The translations under genes were made by a program, and so were the position numbers. Source: Leptidea sinapis (taxonomy: Eukaryota; Arthropoda; Insecta; Lepidoptera; Pieridae). From it: 64,000 nucleotides of DNA. Location: NCBI RefSeq assembly GCF_905404315.1, contig NC_066301.1:5952001-6016000 (forward strand), given 5' to 3'. Every line of letters begins with the position of its first letter. Positions within the stretch are counted from its first letter, which is position 1. Positions 11,170-21,454 of the stretch are shown piece by piece. The notes under the pieces are model-generated. The model searched no databases. It had not been told where the DNA came from and saw only the letters and a program-made list of their open reading frames with translations.

Positions 11170-12514
11170 TACTCGGTGGCGATGTTAATGCGTGGAACTT
11201 GTGGTGGGGGAGCAGAGATGTAGATAAGAGAGGGGAGGATGTCGCAGGCTTGTTGGGGGAACTGGACCTCCATATACTAAATTGTGGAGACGAGCCCACC
11301 TTCGATACAATTCGAGGAGGTCGAAGATTCAGTAGCAGTGTGGATATCACAACATGTTCGGCGGACATGATTGGGAAGATTGAAAATTGGAGAGTGTCGG
11401 ACAACGTAACAACTTCGGATCACAGGGCAATCCTGTTTACTATTAGACTACAAAATTCTTGCGGGGTAGATATAAAAAGAACGACTCGGGCTTATAACAC
11501 CAGAAAAGCGAATTGGGGCCAATTTAATATTAAATTGACCCAAATTTGGCACAGTCATAAAATTAATAAACAGGAAATAGACAAAATTAAAAACGTGGAA
11601 ATATTAGAACAGACCATCACAAAATTTACAGATTCTATAGCTGAAGCTTGCGATGATAGTATACCAAAAATTAAAAACATAAAACAAACAGGATTGCCTT
11701 GGTGGACTGAGGAACTTACCTAGTTAAAAAGAGAAGTTTTAACTAAGAAACGTAGAATTAGAAATGCTTGCACTGCCCGCCGAACATGGGTCGCTGAAAA
11801 ATATCTTCAGTCTAAGGAGAGTTACTTACAGCAAGTACGGAATGCCCAGACCACTAGCTGGAAAAAGTTTTGCGGTAAGCAAGACAAAGAAAGTATGTGG
11901 GATGGAGTGTACAGAGTGATAAACAGGACAACAACTAGGAGAGAGGACTTGCCACTGGAACACCGAGGAAAAATCTTAACGGGGGGGGGAATCTGCTAGA
12001 TTGCTGGCAGATACCTTCTATCCTGATGATGACACTGATGAAGATACATCAGACCACCAAAAAGTGAGAAAAGAAGCGGAAAGAGTGAATGGAAGTACGC
12101 ATACTGAACTATACGATCCTCCATTCACAGTGGAGGAGTTAAGATGGTCTACTGACAGCTTTAACCCAAAAAAGGCACCAGGAGTGGACGGGTTCACAGC
12201 AGATATCTGTAAGGCAGCTATCACTCTGGATACTGATTTATTCTTAGCCATATTAAATAAATGTCTACAGCTAACCTACTATCCCAAGGTATGGAAGATT
12301 GCGGTTGTGGTGGCCCTGCGTAAACCTGGAAAGGATAGCTATACCCTTCCAAAGTCATATAGGCCGATTGGACTATTACCAGTCCTTGGAAAGATTTTTG
12401 AGAAGATGGTTGTTCGCCGAATAAGATGGCATACTCTGCCAAAAATGACCACTTTGCAGTATGGGTTCATGCCGCAGCGTGGCACCGAGGACTCCCTCTA
12501 TGACATGATCCAAC
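11166..12514 (+). pseudogene. TR-3 ORF2 part 1: endonuclease C-half to RT N-part
   Basis: The frame resumes with VILGGDVNAWNLWWG (endonuclease) and continues through SDHRAI. It meets an in-frame TAG at 11721-11723. A run of nine G at 11981-11989 gives a +2 shift relative to the expected seven. From 12001 the RT N-terminal region reads well (NPKKAPGVDGFTADIC, SYRPIGLLPVLGKIFEKM, QYGFMPQRGTEDSLYDMIQ) until the nested LINE breaks it near 12511-12514. The next expected codons, HIQKERDNKK, lie at 16491 onward. Confidence 0.87.
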
Positions 12515-13293
12515 TGGAAAGAAAAATAACTACTTTGAATGTATACACCGACCAAAATAGCACTAATAAGAAATTCAAAAAGTTCTCATCAGTTAGAACT
12601 TTAAAAGCTAAACGTAGGATTGATTTTGATATTGTAAATCCCTATGATAATCATCTCAAGCCTAAAAAAAGTAAAACTAGTGTGTCGACATCCATGCAAC
12701 ATGAGGAAAATAAACCCAAAAAGAAAAAACGTTTATTTATCTTTGGAGGTAAACAATGTGTGGGTATGGCTTCTCGACTCTCCACGTTTAATTTGACTTC
12801 AAAATATGAAATCTCAGCAGAAACAAAACCTTCAGCCAGTACAGAAAATATAATCGAATCGTGTTTCAAAATAAAAACTTGCCAAACGGACCAATTCATT
12901 CTTAGTTTAGGTGAACACGATAGAAATCCGTTCGTATTTATGTCTGAGACTGCTGCCCTCCTACGCTATCTAAAAGGTACTGATATTATAATATTGAATA
13001 TTGTGAAAAATCCTCATCTTAACGAAATTCTTATTAATAACTATTTAAAACAAATATGTCAACAATATCCAAATTGTAAATATTTGAATTCAAATGTAAA
13101 TTATACTGGATACTATAATGCTAAAAATAATTATATTAATAAAGTTTGCAACAACATCAACAACGAATTAGAAAGTCAGCATTATAAACAGGAATTTTTG
13201 GTATGCAAGGATTGGTTAAATAAACTAAAATACAAAAATAGAAGCGTTAGAAACCAAAAAGAAATGTCTACACAAGATGATATTGTCAGTTAA
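12515..13293 (+). pseudogene. Nested LINE ORF1, 5'-truncated, possible SGNH/esterase-like domain
   Basis: About 259 codons are open to TAA 13291-13293. After a Lys-rich linker (KPKKKKR) comes LFIFGGKQCVGMASRL, then LSLGEHDRNP and LLRYLKGTDIIILNI. The order resembles the GDSx...GxND...layout of the SGNH esterase domain known in ORF1 of CR1-group LINEs, though the usual Ser position is not evident. No PHD or zinc motif is present; it would lie in the missing 5' part. By chance the frame is continuous with the TR-3 RT codons before it, giving one open frame from 12001. The fold assignment is tentative. Confidence 0.6.
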
Positions 13294-13379
13294 AAACTAT
13301 TGTAATAAAGCGACTCAAACAATTAATCTAGAAAATAATACACAAGCTAATTTTTTTCGACCATAAACCATGTAAGGAA

Positions 13380-16223
13380 ATGTATCTCTTGCACCAAAAC
13401 ATTGCTGGTGTTTTAAATAAGCTAGAATGGATTGAGCTAGCGTTGTCTGAAATAGAAGTAGATATAAGTATCATTTGTCTTACTGAAACTTTTATAAAAA
13501 GGGGAGAAGAATCTAATCTCATACTGCAAAATTATGATGTCGTTTCGACGTTTTGTAGATTGAATGAAAGACGAGGAGGTAGTTGTATTTTATTGGAGAA
13601 ATCTCTAGATTATAAGATTCTCGATCAGTGTACTGAATACTCAACCGAAAAAATATTTGAATGTTGTGCTGTTGAAGTAAGAGCGATAAATTGCTACATT
13701 GTTTGTATATACAGGACACCAAACTCAAATATTACTTTATTTTTTGAAAAATTAGAACTACTTCTCCATAAATTAACCATCAATAATAATAAAAAGATTA
13801 TACTAGCCGGAGACTTTAACATTGATATATTAAAAGAAAATCATTTACACACACAATTATTTCAAAATCTATTAAGTAATTTCAATATTAATATAAATAT
13901 AACGGAACCAACTCGACAACAAGCATGCCTAGATATAATAGCGACAAATATTCCTACAGCGGAAGGCAAAGTAATTAAGCTTTTTCTATCGGATCATGAA
14001 TCATGCCAACTAGTAAGTTTACCGAAAATATTTATAAATAAACCGAAAAATTGGTCTATAAAAATTAGGGATTATTGTCAAGAGAATATACATAAATTTA
14101 ATATGTACTTACAATCACTAAATTGGATCGATGTATTAAATGAGTCAAATGCCAATACAGCCTTCAAAAATTTTCATGATTTTTTCTGCCTGTTATACGA
14201 TCTTTGCTTTCCCATATATAATAAGAAAATGTCCAATTATGTTGGCAATAATAAATGGATATCAAAAGGTATTAAGGTAGCTTGTATTAAGAAAAGACAG
14301 TTGAGATTTAATCACTACAAATCAAAGTCTCATGAAAGTAAGATAAAGTTAAAAAAATATAGCAAAATATTACGGTCTTGTATTGACTGCTCTAAGAGAC
14401 ACCTAAATAATCAATATATACAAAACTCAAAAAATAAAACTAAAGCTACATGGGATATAATAAAGAAAAAAGGTAGTCATAATAATATGATAGCTAAAAA
14501 TTGTATTGACCTAATTCATTATAACGACGTTGATATAACAAATCCATCAGACATTGCAAAAACATTTAATAATTCCTTTATTGATTTGACTAAAAATTGT
14601 AATCATAATTGGAATAATCAATATAAATACAAAATAAATGCAATCAATAATAGTATATTTCTCTCTCCATGTTCCGAAAACGAAGTAATAAAGATAATAA
14701 ATTCTCTTAAAAATACAAAGGCAACAGGTTATGATTCCATATCTACACATATACTCAAACACTGCAAGCACAATATCTCTCATATTTTGACTTACTTAAT
14801 TAATATATCCTTTTCACAGGGTGTCTTTCCAGAAAGCTTAAAGTTATCTGTTATTAAGCCTTTACTCAAAAAGGGTACTAAAACCGATATCAATAATTAT
14901 CGGCCAATTACTCTTATATCTATTTTCTCAAAGATAATGGAAAAAGCAATGTATGTAAGAATAATGCATTTTCTAAATAAACATAATATTATAAAAAAAG
15001 AACAAACTGGTTTTCAAGCTAACAAATCAACTACTTTGGCTGCTTATTACTTAATAGAAGAAATAACTACATGTATTAACAAGAAAGTACCTGTAATATC
15101 AACATTTTTTGATATGTCAAAAGCATTCGATTTTGTTGATCATCATATCTTAATATATAAATGTGAAAAATATGGTATAAGAGGCCCTGCTCTAAAATGG
15201 ATTGAAAGTTATTTAGCCGATAGACAACAAATTGTAGAAATAAATAACATAAATGAGAAACTGGAGATGACTACATACAAGTCACCCTATTTAATTAGTA
15301 AATTTGGAGTTCCTCAAGGAAGTCTTATGGGACCCTTACTGTTTTTAATTTATTTGAATGATTTACCCGATGTGGTTGACTATAACTGTGTATTATTTGC
15401 AGATGACATACCCATAATTATTCCTGACGAGCATAAAGCGATAAATAATTATAATATGACTATTAATAAAAATTTAGAAACTATATTGACATGGTTTATT
15501 GAGAATAATTTATTCGCTAATATGACAAAAACTAAATATATACAATTTTCTAATTATAAAACAATACATAAATCTCTAAATATAACACACAGTGACCTAA
15601 CGATTAAAGAAACAAACACAATAAAATTTTTAGGCATTATATTAGATTGCAATTGTAACTGGAAAGCTCAATGTGATACAGTGGCAGGCAAAATAAATAA
15701 GTTCGTTTTCGCTTTAAGAAGGCTCAGACAAACTGTATCCTTTAATGCTGCACTTACTGCATACCACGGTTATATTGCGTCAGTTTTACGGTACGGGTTA
15801 ATACTATGGGGAAACTCCACTAATATTTCAAATGTTTTTCTGGCACAAAAAAAATGTATAAGAGCTTTATGCAATGTCAGTCCTCTAGAATCGTGTAGAC
15901 CATTATTCAAAAAGCACCGTCTGTTAACGCTTACTGGTCTATATATATTAGAAATTTGTATGTTCATTAAAAAACATGGTGAACTTTTTAAACCAGCAAA
16001 GGACTATTCCATATTAGGATTAAGAGATCCAACTCGCCTTCTGATGCCATACTGTAGAACAGCGCTTCATCAAAATAACGCAAATGTTATGTGTATTAGG
16101 GTATTTAACCACCTTCCAAAGAATATTAGAGAGATGCCTAAAACATTAATGCATAAAAAATTAAAATTATGGCTAATAGATAAATGCTTTTATAGTTTAA
16201 AAGAATTCTTTAGCCAAAAATAA
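13380..16223 (+). CDS. Nested LINE ORF2: AP endonuclease and reverse transcriptase, intact
   Basis: The 947-aa frame has no stop or shift. ATG 13380 gives MYLLHQNIAG, the usual start of an AP endonuclease (HQNI...LTETF, E36; YRTPNSN near 111; AGDFN 143-147; SDH 204-206). RT motifs follow: INNYRPITL, TGFQANKST, FDMSKAFD with Asp 578, GVPQGSLMGPLLF, FADD 673-676 and FLGIILD. The C-terminal WGNS, QKKCIRALC and CRPLFKKHRLLTL blocks are typical of CR1/jockey-group ORF2. No RNase H is seen. Function: target-primed reverse transcription. It is the only ORF2 in the window with all catalytic motifs in one frame, yet the copy is 5'-truncated. Confidence 0.9.
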   Translation: MYLLHQNIAGVLNKLEWIELALSEIEVDISIICLTETFIKRGEESNLILQNYDVVSTFCRLNERRGGSCILLEKSLDYKILDQCTEYSTEKIFECCAVEVRAINCYIVCIYRTPNSNITLFFEKLELLLHKLTINNNKKIILAGDFNIDILKENHLHTQLFQNLLSNFNININITEPTRQQACLDIIATNIPTAEGKVIKLFLSDHESCQLVSLPKIFINKPKNWSIKIRDYCQENIHKFNMYLQSLNWIDVLNESNANTAFKNFHDFFCLLYDLCFPIYNKKMSNYVGNNKWISKGIKVACIKKRQLRFNHYKSKSHESKIKLKKYSKILRSCIDCSKRHLNNQYIQNSKNKTKATWDIIKKKGSHNNMIAKNCIDLIHYNDVDITNPSDIAKTFNNSFIDLTKNCNHNWNNQYKYKINAINNSIFLSPCSENEVIKIINSLKNTKATGYDSISTHILKHCKHNISHILTYLINISFSQGVFPESLKLSVIKPLLKKGTKTDINNYRPITLISIFSKIMEKAMYVRIMHFLNKHNIIKKEQTGFQANKSTTLAAYYLIEEITTCINKKVPVISTFFDMSKAFDFVDHHILIYKCEKYGIRGPALKWIESYLADRQQIVEINNINEKLEMTTYKSPYLISKFGVPQGSLMGPLLFLIYLNDLPDVVDYNCVLFADDIPIIIPDEHKAINNYNMTINKNLETILTWFIENNLFANMTKTKYIQFSNYKTIHKSLNITHSDLTIKETNTIKFLGIILDCNCNWKAQCDTVAGKINKFVFALRRLRQTVSFNAALTAYHGYIASVLRYGLILWGNSTNISNVFLAQKKCIRALCNVSPLESCRPLFKKHRLLTLTGLYILEICMFIKKHGELFKPAKDYSILGLRDPTRLLMPYCRTALHQNNANVMCIRVFNHLPKNIREMPKTLMHKKLKLWLIDKCFYSLKEFFSQK

Positions 16224-16448
16224 TAGTATTCAAATGTAATTTTTGAGAGGTACCTACAAACTAATGTTTATTTTATATTATCTCATTGAATTAAAGCTAT
16301 GTAATGTGTATTAAGAACGTATAAGTATAAATTAAATATGATATTCCAATATTGACAATCAAATATTTGTATGCCGATATATTGGCGAATTGTGCTGTAC
16401 ACCAATTAATTGTTAACAACTATGTTACCACGATTCATACAAATAAAT
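16224..16448 (+). other. Nested LINE 3' UTR
   Basis: 225 bp of AT-rich non-coding sequence lie between the ORF2 stop and the CATTT tail. No ORF or clear structure is seen. Confidence 0.6.
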
Positions 16449-16488
16449 CATTTCATTTCATTTCATTTCATTTCATTTCATTTCATTT
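16449..16488 (+). repeat. (CATTT)8 microsatellite tail of the nested LINE
   Basis: Eight perfect CATTT units mark the 3' end of the LINE. Several CR1-group LINEs end in short tandem repeats rather than poly(A). Confidence 0.93.
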
Positions 16489-18405
16489 CAACACATTCAA
16501 AAAGAGCGCGATAACAAGAAGATTGTTTTAGTTATATCTTTGGACATAGAGGGAGCATTTGATGGTGCGTGGTGGCCTGCTATTCGGTGCCGGCTGGCGG
16601 AGCTAGAGTGCCCAGTAAACCTAAGGCGCTTGATGGACAGCTATCTCTCGAAAAGGAGAGTGCTGGTGAGGTACGCAGGGTCGGAATGGATGAAAGAGAC
16701 TGAAAAAGGTTGTGTGCAAGGGTCTATAGGGGGGCCAACTTTCTGGAATGTGCTGCTGGACCCATTGTTGAAAGAGATGGAGAGAAAGGAAGTTCACTGC
16801 CAGGCGTTTGCCGATGATGTGGTTCTGATTTTCTCCGGTGAGACCACACAAGATGTACAGAGACAGGCAAACGAAGCACTTGAGTTAGTGCAGAATTGGG
16901 GTGTCATAAATAAATTGAAATTCGCGCCTCAAAAAACTACAGCAATACTAATAACTAGGAAATTGAAGTATGACACCCCAATACTGCACATGGGGGGTAC
17001 TAATATTGTCATGTCGAGAGAAATCAAGGTGCTCGGTCTCTTGATAGATGATAAACTGGCATTCAATGCCCACGTGGCGAATGTGTGCGGTAGGGCATTG
17101 AATGTCTACAAACAACTATCAAGAACCGCTAAAGTTCACTGGGGGCTGGAACCTGAGATAGTCAGAACCATCTACACGGCGGCAGTTGAACCAATAGTAC
17201 TGTATGCGGCGAGTGCATGGGGTTCGGCCGCAAAGAAGATGGGTATTAGGCGAAAGTTGAATGCAGTGCTGAGGGGCTTTGTCCAAAAATGCGTCAAGGG
17301 GTACAAGACCGTATCTTTGAATTCGGCTTTAATACTTGCCGGACTGCTTCCCCTGGACCTCAGTATCCGGGAAGTGGCCTCACTTTATGAAATAAAGAAG
17401 GGTCATTCTCGTCTGGTGATCGGGGACAGGGAGGTGGAGAGACCTGTGCCCTTTGCTGAAATGGCATATCCGTCGGAACAGTTAGGGCTTACATTCCAAT
17501 GTCTCGGGGACGGTGCAGAAATACTCCAACATACTGGAATGAAAATATTTACCGATGGAAGTAAGATAGAAGGGAAAGTCGGAGCCGCTTTATCCCAGTG
17601 GGAAAACGGCTCAGAGACTGGCACGAGAAAAGCAAAGTTGGAGTCTTTCTGCAGCGTTTACCAGGCGGAACTATTAGCGCTCTGTAAAGCGACCGAGCTG
17701 ATTCTTAAGAGCAAGACGAGCAGTGCGAACATCTACAGCGACTCCCGCTCGGCACTGGAAACAGTGGTGGGCGGAATTTCCCTCCATCCTTTGGCAGTTC
17801 AAACGCGCGAGAATATAAAAAAGATCGAAATTCAAAACAAAATTATACAATTATTTTTGGTTAAGGCGCACTCGGGACTGGAGGGAAATGAGAGGGCTGA
17901 CGAGTTGGCAAAGGACGCAGCTTTGCTACTAAAGACAAAGCCCGAGTATGACAAGTACCCTATCTCGTGTATAAAAAGGGAATTAAGAATGAGAACGATA
18001 GAAGAATGGGATAGTAGGTACAAAGAAGGAGGGACTGCGTCGGTTACTAAAATATTCTTCCCAAATATAGTTCAATCATATAAAATTTTAAAGAACATTA
18101 AACTTGACTCAGTACTTGTGCAACTGTTTACAGGGCATGGGGGATTCTCCCACTACTTAAATAGATTTAAGCGGAGTGAGAGCCCATTATGTATCTGTGA
18201 TCTTAATGTAGACGAAACAGTTGCACACGTAATCACAGAATGTCCAGTATATAGTATTAGTAGAGCAAAGATAGAGATAGAAATAGGAACAGAAATAAGG
18301 CAGGATAATATATGTACAATAATGGAGGACGATAAAACTAAAAATATATTTTTAAGATTTTGTAAAGTTATTATAGAAAGGGTAATACACAAAAATAAAA
18401 CTTAA
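16489..18405 (+). pseudogene. TR-3 ORF2 part 2: RT core, RNase H, Cys/His motif
   Basis: The RT frame resumes after the nested LINE with KIVLVISLDIEGAFDGAWW near 16520-16575. It carries GCVQGSIGGP near 16710 and FADDVV near 16808, then RNase H (FTDGSKIEGK near 17548, YQAELLAL, YSDSRSALE, GNERADELAKDAAL) and PLCIC...H...C near 18185-18245. It is open to TAA 18403-18405 with no further lesion. Read with part 1, the RT would be continuous if the nested LINE were absent. Confidence 0.88.
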
Positions 18406-18746
18406 TGTATTAATATTGTAATATACCGACAGATGTAACTAGAATGTAAAGCATAAATAGAATAAGATAAATAAGAAAATAAGGATATAGTGTATATAGA
18501 AATAAGTAGAATAAGACAAGAAATAAATAAAGAACTTAAAAATAGAATAGGTACACATTTAGGTAGGCCAGGAATAGCATCGGCACCCCACCGTTGTATA
18601 GTGAGAAAGTGGATGGATGAAGAAAGATATCGTATGAAGTATGAATGATGAACAGAGAGCAGGTGTGAATGAGTCGCTAGAATTACAAGAGCTCCGACCC
18701 CCGAGTTGGAGGGAACAGCATAGGATTTAAAAAAATAAAAAAAAAA
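18406..18746 (+). other. TR-3 3' UTR and A-rich tail
   Basis: About 320 bp of AT-rich non-coding sequence precede an A-rich tail (18729-18746, interrupted by one T) that meets CCTAA at 18747. Confidence 0.72.
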
Positions 18747-18779
18747 CCTAACCTAACCTAACCTAACCTAACCTAACCC
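18747..18779 (+). repeat. Telomeric CCTAA tract (six units plus CC)
   Basis: Perfect repeats lie between the TR-3 tail and the truncated TR-4. Confidence 0.95.
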
Positions 18780-19437
18780 AGTTTTGGTAGCATGTACCAA
18801 CGTACATTTTTACACAAATTTTGACGGGGCACGGTGGATTTGCTGAATACTTACACCGATTTAAATGAAGAGGCAGCTCATCGTGCATATGTGACCCAGT
18901 TGAGATGGAAACTGTATCCCATATTTTATTAGAATGCCCAGTGTTTATGAAAGAGAGATACGATCTTGAACAACAGCTGGGCATAATACTAAACGTTGAC
19001 ACCATAAGTGAGATCATGAAAAGTACAAATAGGTATAATTTTATAGAGTACTGTGAAAAAATATGTGAGATAGTAATAAATAGGAATAAATGTAATTAAG
19101 TAATGCTTACCTAATATTATGTAGAATATTAAGGCCAAGCATTAGAATATCGAAGAAACGTAACAATATAATTATGTATAAGAATTAGATGTAAATGTAA
19201 ATAAAGTTGAGTAGCATAGTTCATTCCCTTATGGAAATAAATAAATAAGTGTAAAATAATGTAGCATAGATAAAAATGGGTGCTCCCCCCATAAGCGGAA
19301 TGCTTGGCGATGGATATAAGAAAGATATAGTATGAAGCATGAAAGTGCGAGAGGAATAAATGCGAGAACTTGTATGAAAGAGAAACATGAGTAGCATAGG
19401 CTCCAATTATGTTGGAGGTAATCAGAAAAAAAAAAAA
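18780..19437 (+). mobile_element. TR-4: 5'-truncated TRAS-like fragment
   Basis: Only the last 658 bp of a TRAS-like element are present: the end of ORF2, the 3' UTR and 12 A (19426-19437), with CCTAA on both sides. It is most similar to the 3' end of TR-6 (MKERYDLEQQLG shared). The truncation abuts the telomere repeat directly, the expected result of incomplete target-primed reverse transcription. Confidence 0.88.
18781..19099 (+). pseudogene. TR-4 ORF2 C-terminal remnant
   Basis: The remnant reads VPTYIFTQILTGHGGFAEYLHRF and then the Cys/His motif SSCIC...H...C, ending at TAA 19097-19099. In-frame stops are present: a TAG near 18790 and a TGA near 18867, where TR-6 has Cys. Confidence 0.8.
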
Positions 19438-19459
19438 CCTAACCTAACCTAACCTAACC
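19438..19459 (+). repeat. Telomeric (CCTAA)4-CC tract
   Basis: Perfect repeats lie between the TR-4 poly(A) and the TR-5 5' end. Confidence 0.95.
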
Positions 19460-21454
19460 CAGTATGGTTCAAACCGCCAGTGTGAACGTCACGATTTTAA
19501 GTCGCTCCGTGCTTGAAAAATTGTAAAAATAGGTTTTTTAGTGTAAATATAGTCAAGTGATACATCGTTAGATGCGCGCTAATTAGTTATTACAAACAGT
19601 GGTAGTTTGGTGAAAATTTATTATTTTATGGAAATTCTATGAGCAAAAAACGAAATTCGAAAAATTAAAAAAGGACATTGTGCGCGAATAAGATCGACGA
19701 CATATAATTTTTCAAGTGCAGTTTTGTGTATATTCTCTGCCCCCATCTTTGGAGACCACTCCCTGATTTTTCAGGTGAGGACCCGAAGTAGGGGAGGAAA
19801 AAAACAACTCCTCAGTAGTGCTATCTCGGCCATCTGAAGAGTCCCAAAACATCCAAAGACGTCAAAAGAACGGCCTTGATGAGCATTTAAAGAAAATAAA
19901 AAGAACTAAAAATTTCATTGAAATTTGGACTATAAACAAGCCTTTTTGCGGTTTCGAGTTCTCCATCTTAACTTTGTAACCAAAAAATCTATAGCAGTGA
20001 AAGTTCATTTTAGCTTTTGGTACATATTCTTAAATAGAACCTTTGACGTTCTACAACGTTTTTATGAAACCAAGGTTTTCAACCAATTTTTACCAAGGTT
20101 TATTATGAAAGAACACATCATAAAGTAAGAAAGAAATTACAAAGTTACTTCTTGCAGCCGCTTACAGAAAAAAGAAAATTTGTTAAAATTTGTGTTTTGC
20201 GGCACACCATTGGATGCGCGCTGAAGAGCCCTGGTGAACTGAGGTAATCCTGTGAAAATTGGAGCATTATTGGATTTTTAAACTACAAAAATTATTGACA
20301 AACATTTTCAAAAATCACAAGTTAACATAACGATCCGCGACACCACTTTTTTAAAATTGCTCTATAAAGAGATTATATAGTTTAACATATATTCAAAATT
20401 TCAAAATTTTTTACCTTATAAGGTATTATAATCACAAAGTTATGAATTTTTGAAATTTTGGGGTGAACACGTGGGGGTAGTTCCCTCCCTCATATAAAAT
20501 TACATTTAATGTCATTAATTAATAGAAAATTGTAAGACTCAGTAAAAATTTTTTTCAAAATTTATACCACCATATTTCTATTTTTAAACTAAAATTTTGT
20601 GTTAAAAACATAGTTTTCATTGAATATTAAATCAGGGGGCGAGAATAAAAATAAATAAATTATATAGTTAAACTAACCGTAAAATTATCTTTAAAACAAG
20701 CCCAATCTCGATATCCTTTAGACAATTAGTATCTAAATTAGCCATTAGCGATCTGGTAGTCGGCCATATTGGCCACCATCTTGAAAATTTTTAAACTTTT
20801 ATAACTCGGCAACCAGTTGTCTCCAGATTTTTTGGAATAATATTCCCCTTTTTTATTCTATAGGTTTGACACGTTTTTAACACAAAAAAATTTACAACTC
20901 TACTAGGTAGGGCTTTCAGTATAGAAGCATAGAGTTAATCAAGCCGAAAGAGCTATCGCACGACTTCGTACGGTATCTGGATCGGGAATTACAAATAAAT
21001 TTGACTTATGGCCGCCATATTGGCCGCCATATTTGAAAGTTAAAAAACGCTATAACTCAGCCCCCCAAGCATCGTAGCGTGACGCTGTTTTCAGCGTTGG
21101 ACTCGGCGACTATTACTCTATATTCTGAGTATATTATTAATTCAGTAATAAGTTATTGTATTAGTTATTTTATCATATACAACCGCCTCTGACCGTACAC
21201 ATTGTAACTGGATCTTAACTCCACTTAATTATTGTCTTATTGGGCAATTAAAGTTGACTGTTTCCCGAAGAGGGTGAAACGGACTTAGGTAGAGCAAATC
21301 CCTACTCTCTTTAATTCTTTTATGTTTTGTTTCTATACGTGTCTTGTGTCTTTTGACCAGCACACTTAGGTTAGTTCTTTCATACTTTCACTTGACATAC
21401 GATTAGCTCTTTTAATATTATTAATTAACAATTGACGAAGCTCTCCCCTATAAA
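19460..21454 (+). promoter_or_regulatory. TR-5 5' UTR
   Basis: Two kb without a convincing ORF (a 67-codon frame at 19925-20128 has no family resemblance). It contains GGCCATATTGGCCACCATCTTG at 20762-20783 and GGCCGCCATATTGGCCGCCAT at 21010-21030, YY1-like motifs in the same relative positions as in TR-2. The surrounding text is also similar to TR-2 (near 3040-3120 and 3300-3400). Likely internal promoter and leader. Confidence 0.5.

Larger units (their letters stand above)
12515..16488 (+). mobile_element. Nested CR1/jockey-group LINE inserted in TR-3
   Basis: This AT-rich (roughly 70%) non-LTR element is unlike its host in base use. It has the 3' part of an ORF1, a full ORF2 of 947 aa and a microsatellite tail of eight CATTT units instead of poly(A). 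CAAC flanks it on both sides (12511-12514 and 16489-16492), either a 4-bp target duplication or microhomology. It starts inside ORF1, so it is 5'-truncated as LINEs often are. The clade call rests on RT motifs and the tail type; Daphne-like, CR1 and jockey are all possible. Confidence 0.85.
9319..18746 (+). mobile_element. TR-3: TRAS-like LINE split by a nested LINE
   Basis: The parts of TR-3 are 9319-12514 and 16489-18746. A different LINE at 12515-16488 sits in the RT coding region, and the RT homology resumes directly after it. TR-3 has a 1.4-kb 5' UTR, an ORF1 reduced to its first part, an ORF2 with a deletion in the endonuclease, and an A-rich tail (18729-18746, one T) followed by CCTAA. 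It must have inserted into the telomere before the nested LINE arrived. Confidence 0.92.

Noticed and set aside
18780..18815. CAGTTTTGGTAGCATGTACC looked like the 5' end of a TRAS-like element, suggesting that TR-4 kept both ends.
   Set aside because: In frame it aligns with the VPTNITTQVMTGHGG region of TR-6 ORF2, so TR-4 is a plain 5' truncation.
19925..20128. 67-codon frame in the TR-5 leader, and similar frames at 28233-28478 and 61803-62060.
   Set aside because: Not conserved between leaders and no motif; treated as chance.
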